DNA of 33,642 nt from Deltaproteobacteria bacterium (lineage in GTDB: Bacteria > Desulfobacterota > Desulfobaccia > Desulfobaccales > 0-14-0-80-60-11): NCBI GenBank assembly GCA_016874975.1, contig VGSQ01000024.1, positions 1 through 33,642 on the forward strand, read 5' to 3'. Below are positions 33,554 through 33,642 of the stretch, in pieces. Within the stretch, counting starts at the first letter, position 1, and the number at the start of each line of letters is the position of its first letter. The translations under genes were made by a program, and so were the position numbers. A model generated the notes under the pieces. It made no database searches. It was given only the letters and a program-made list of their open reading frames with translations, and was not told the DNA's origin.

Positions 33554-33642
33554 TTAAGGATTGGCACAGGCTATCATCAGGCATAACTAATTGAAGATAG
33601 GAGATATTCACATGATCACGCCGTGAAAATATCGTGCCAACT

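Overview
The window is GC-rich and looks like a chromosome segment of a deltaproteobacterium (Desulfobacterota). The main grounds are an AhbC-type radical SAM enzyme of the siroheme-dependent heme pathway, known from sulfate reducers and archaea; Gram-negative envelope genes (LpxK, heptosyltransferase II, RmlC/RmlD, an MltD-like lipoprotein); and a CIRCE-controlled groESL operon. The exact lineage cannot be fixed from the sequence alone. Coding density is modest, and the gaps are filled with short palindromic and transposon-derived repeats.

Layout. 1-835: tandem and dispersed palindromic repeats. 836-3834: a zinc-ribbon membrane protein (+), then a YbjN-like protein and the GTPase MeaB (-). 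4139-7142: a ClpX-like ATPase followed 10 bases later by ahbC. 7143-8176: a small relic island with a truncated REP-associated transposase, a 118-nt 5S-rRNA-like RNA candidate with its own promoter and terminator, and a hicAB toxin-antitoxin pair. 8177-9843: an MFS transporter pseudogene split by a 438-bp non-autonomous element whose 8-bp target duplication can be read exactly, plus a nonsense codon. 9854-13060: a very long PEP-synthase-like fusion protein. 13320-15246: rmlC-rmlD-DUF192 (-). 15583-19819: a Wzt-like ABC ATPase and two large glycosyltransferase genes (+). 20089-21335: a small lipoprotein and a prepilin peptidase. 21713-23242: a formylglycine-enzyme-like protein and a PaaI thioesterase, the latter followed by two decayed partial copies. 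23516-26376: a divergent pair, an integral membrane protein (-) and an MltD-like transglycosylase with a basic tail (+). 26486-28572: groES-groEL. 29178-29645: a secreted repeat protein. 29978-30460: three non-autonomous element pieces. 30509-32950: an LpxK-heptosyltransferase fusion (-). 33074-33553: an IS1595-type transposase remnant.

How it fits together. Genes at 13.8-19.8 kb and 30.5-33.0 kb serve surface polysaccharide and LPS: dTDP-rhamnose synthesis, export ATPase, glycosyl transfer, lipid A phosphorylation and heptose addition. MltD, the prepilin peptidase and the signal-bearing proteins also act at the envelope. No complete new multi-gene defence or metabolic system is visible. The best leads for something undescribed are the 5S-like RNA gene, the ClpX-like unfoldase lacking the zinc domain, the PEP-synthase fusion with a sugar-binding-type fold, two promoters set for leaderless translation, and a set of non-autonomous elements that shape coding sequences, including an inter-domain linker apparently made from intergenic repeats.
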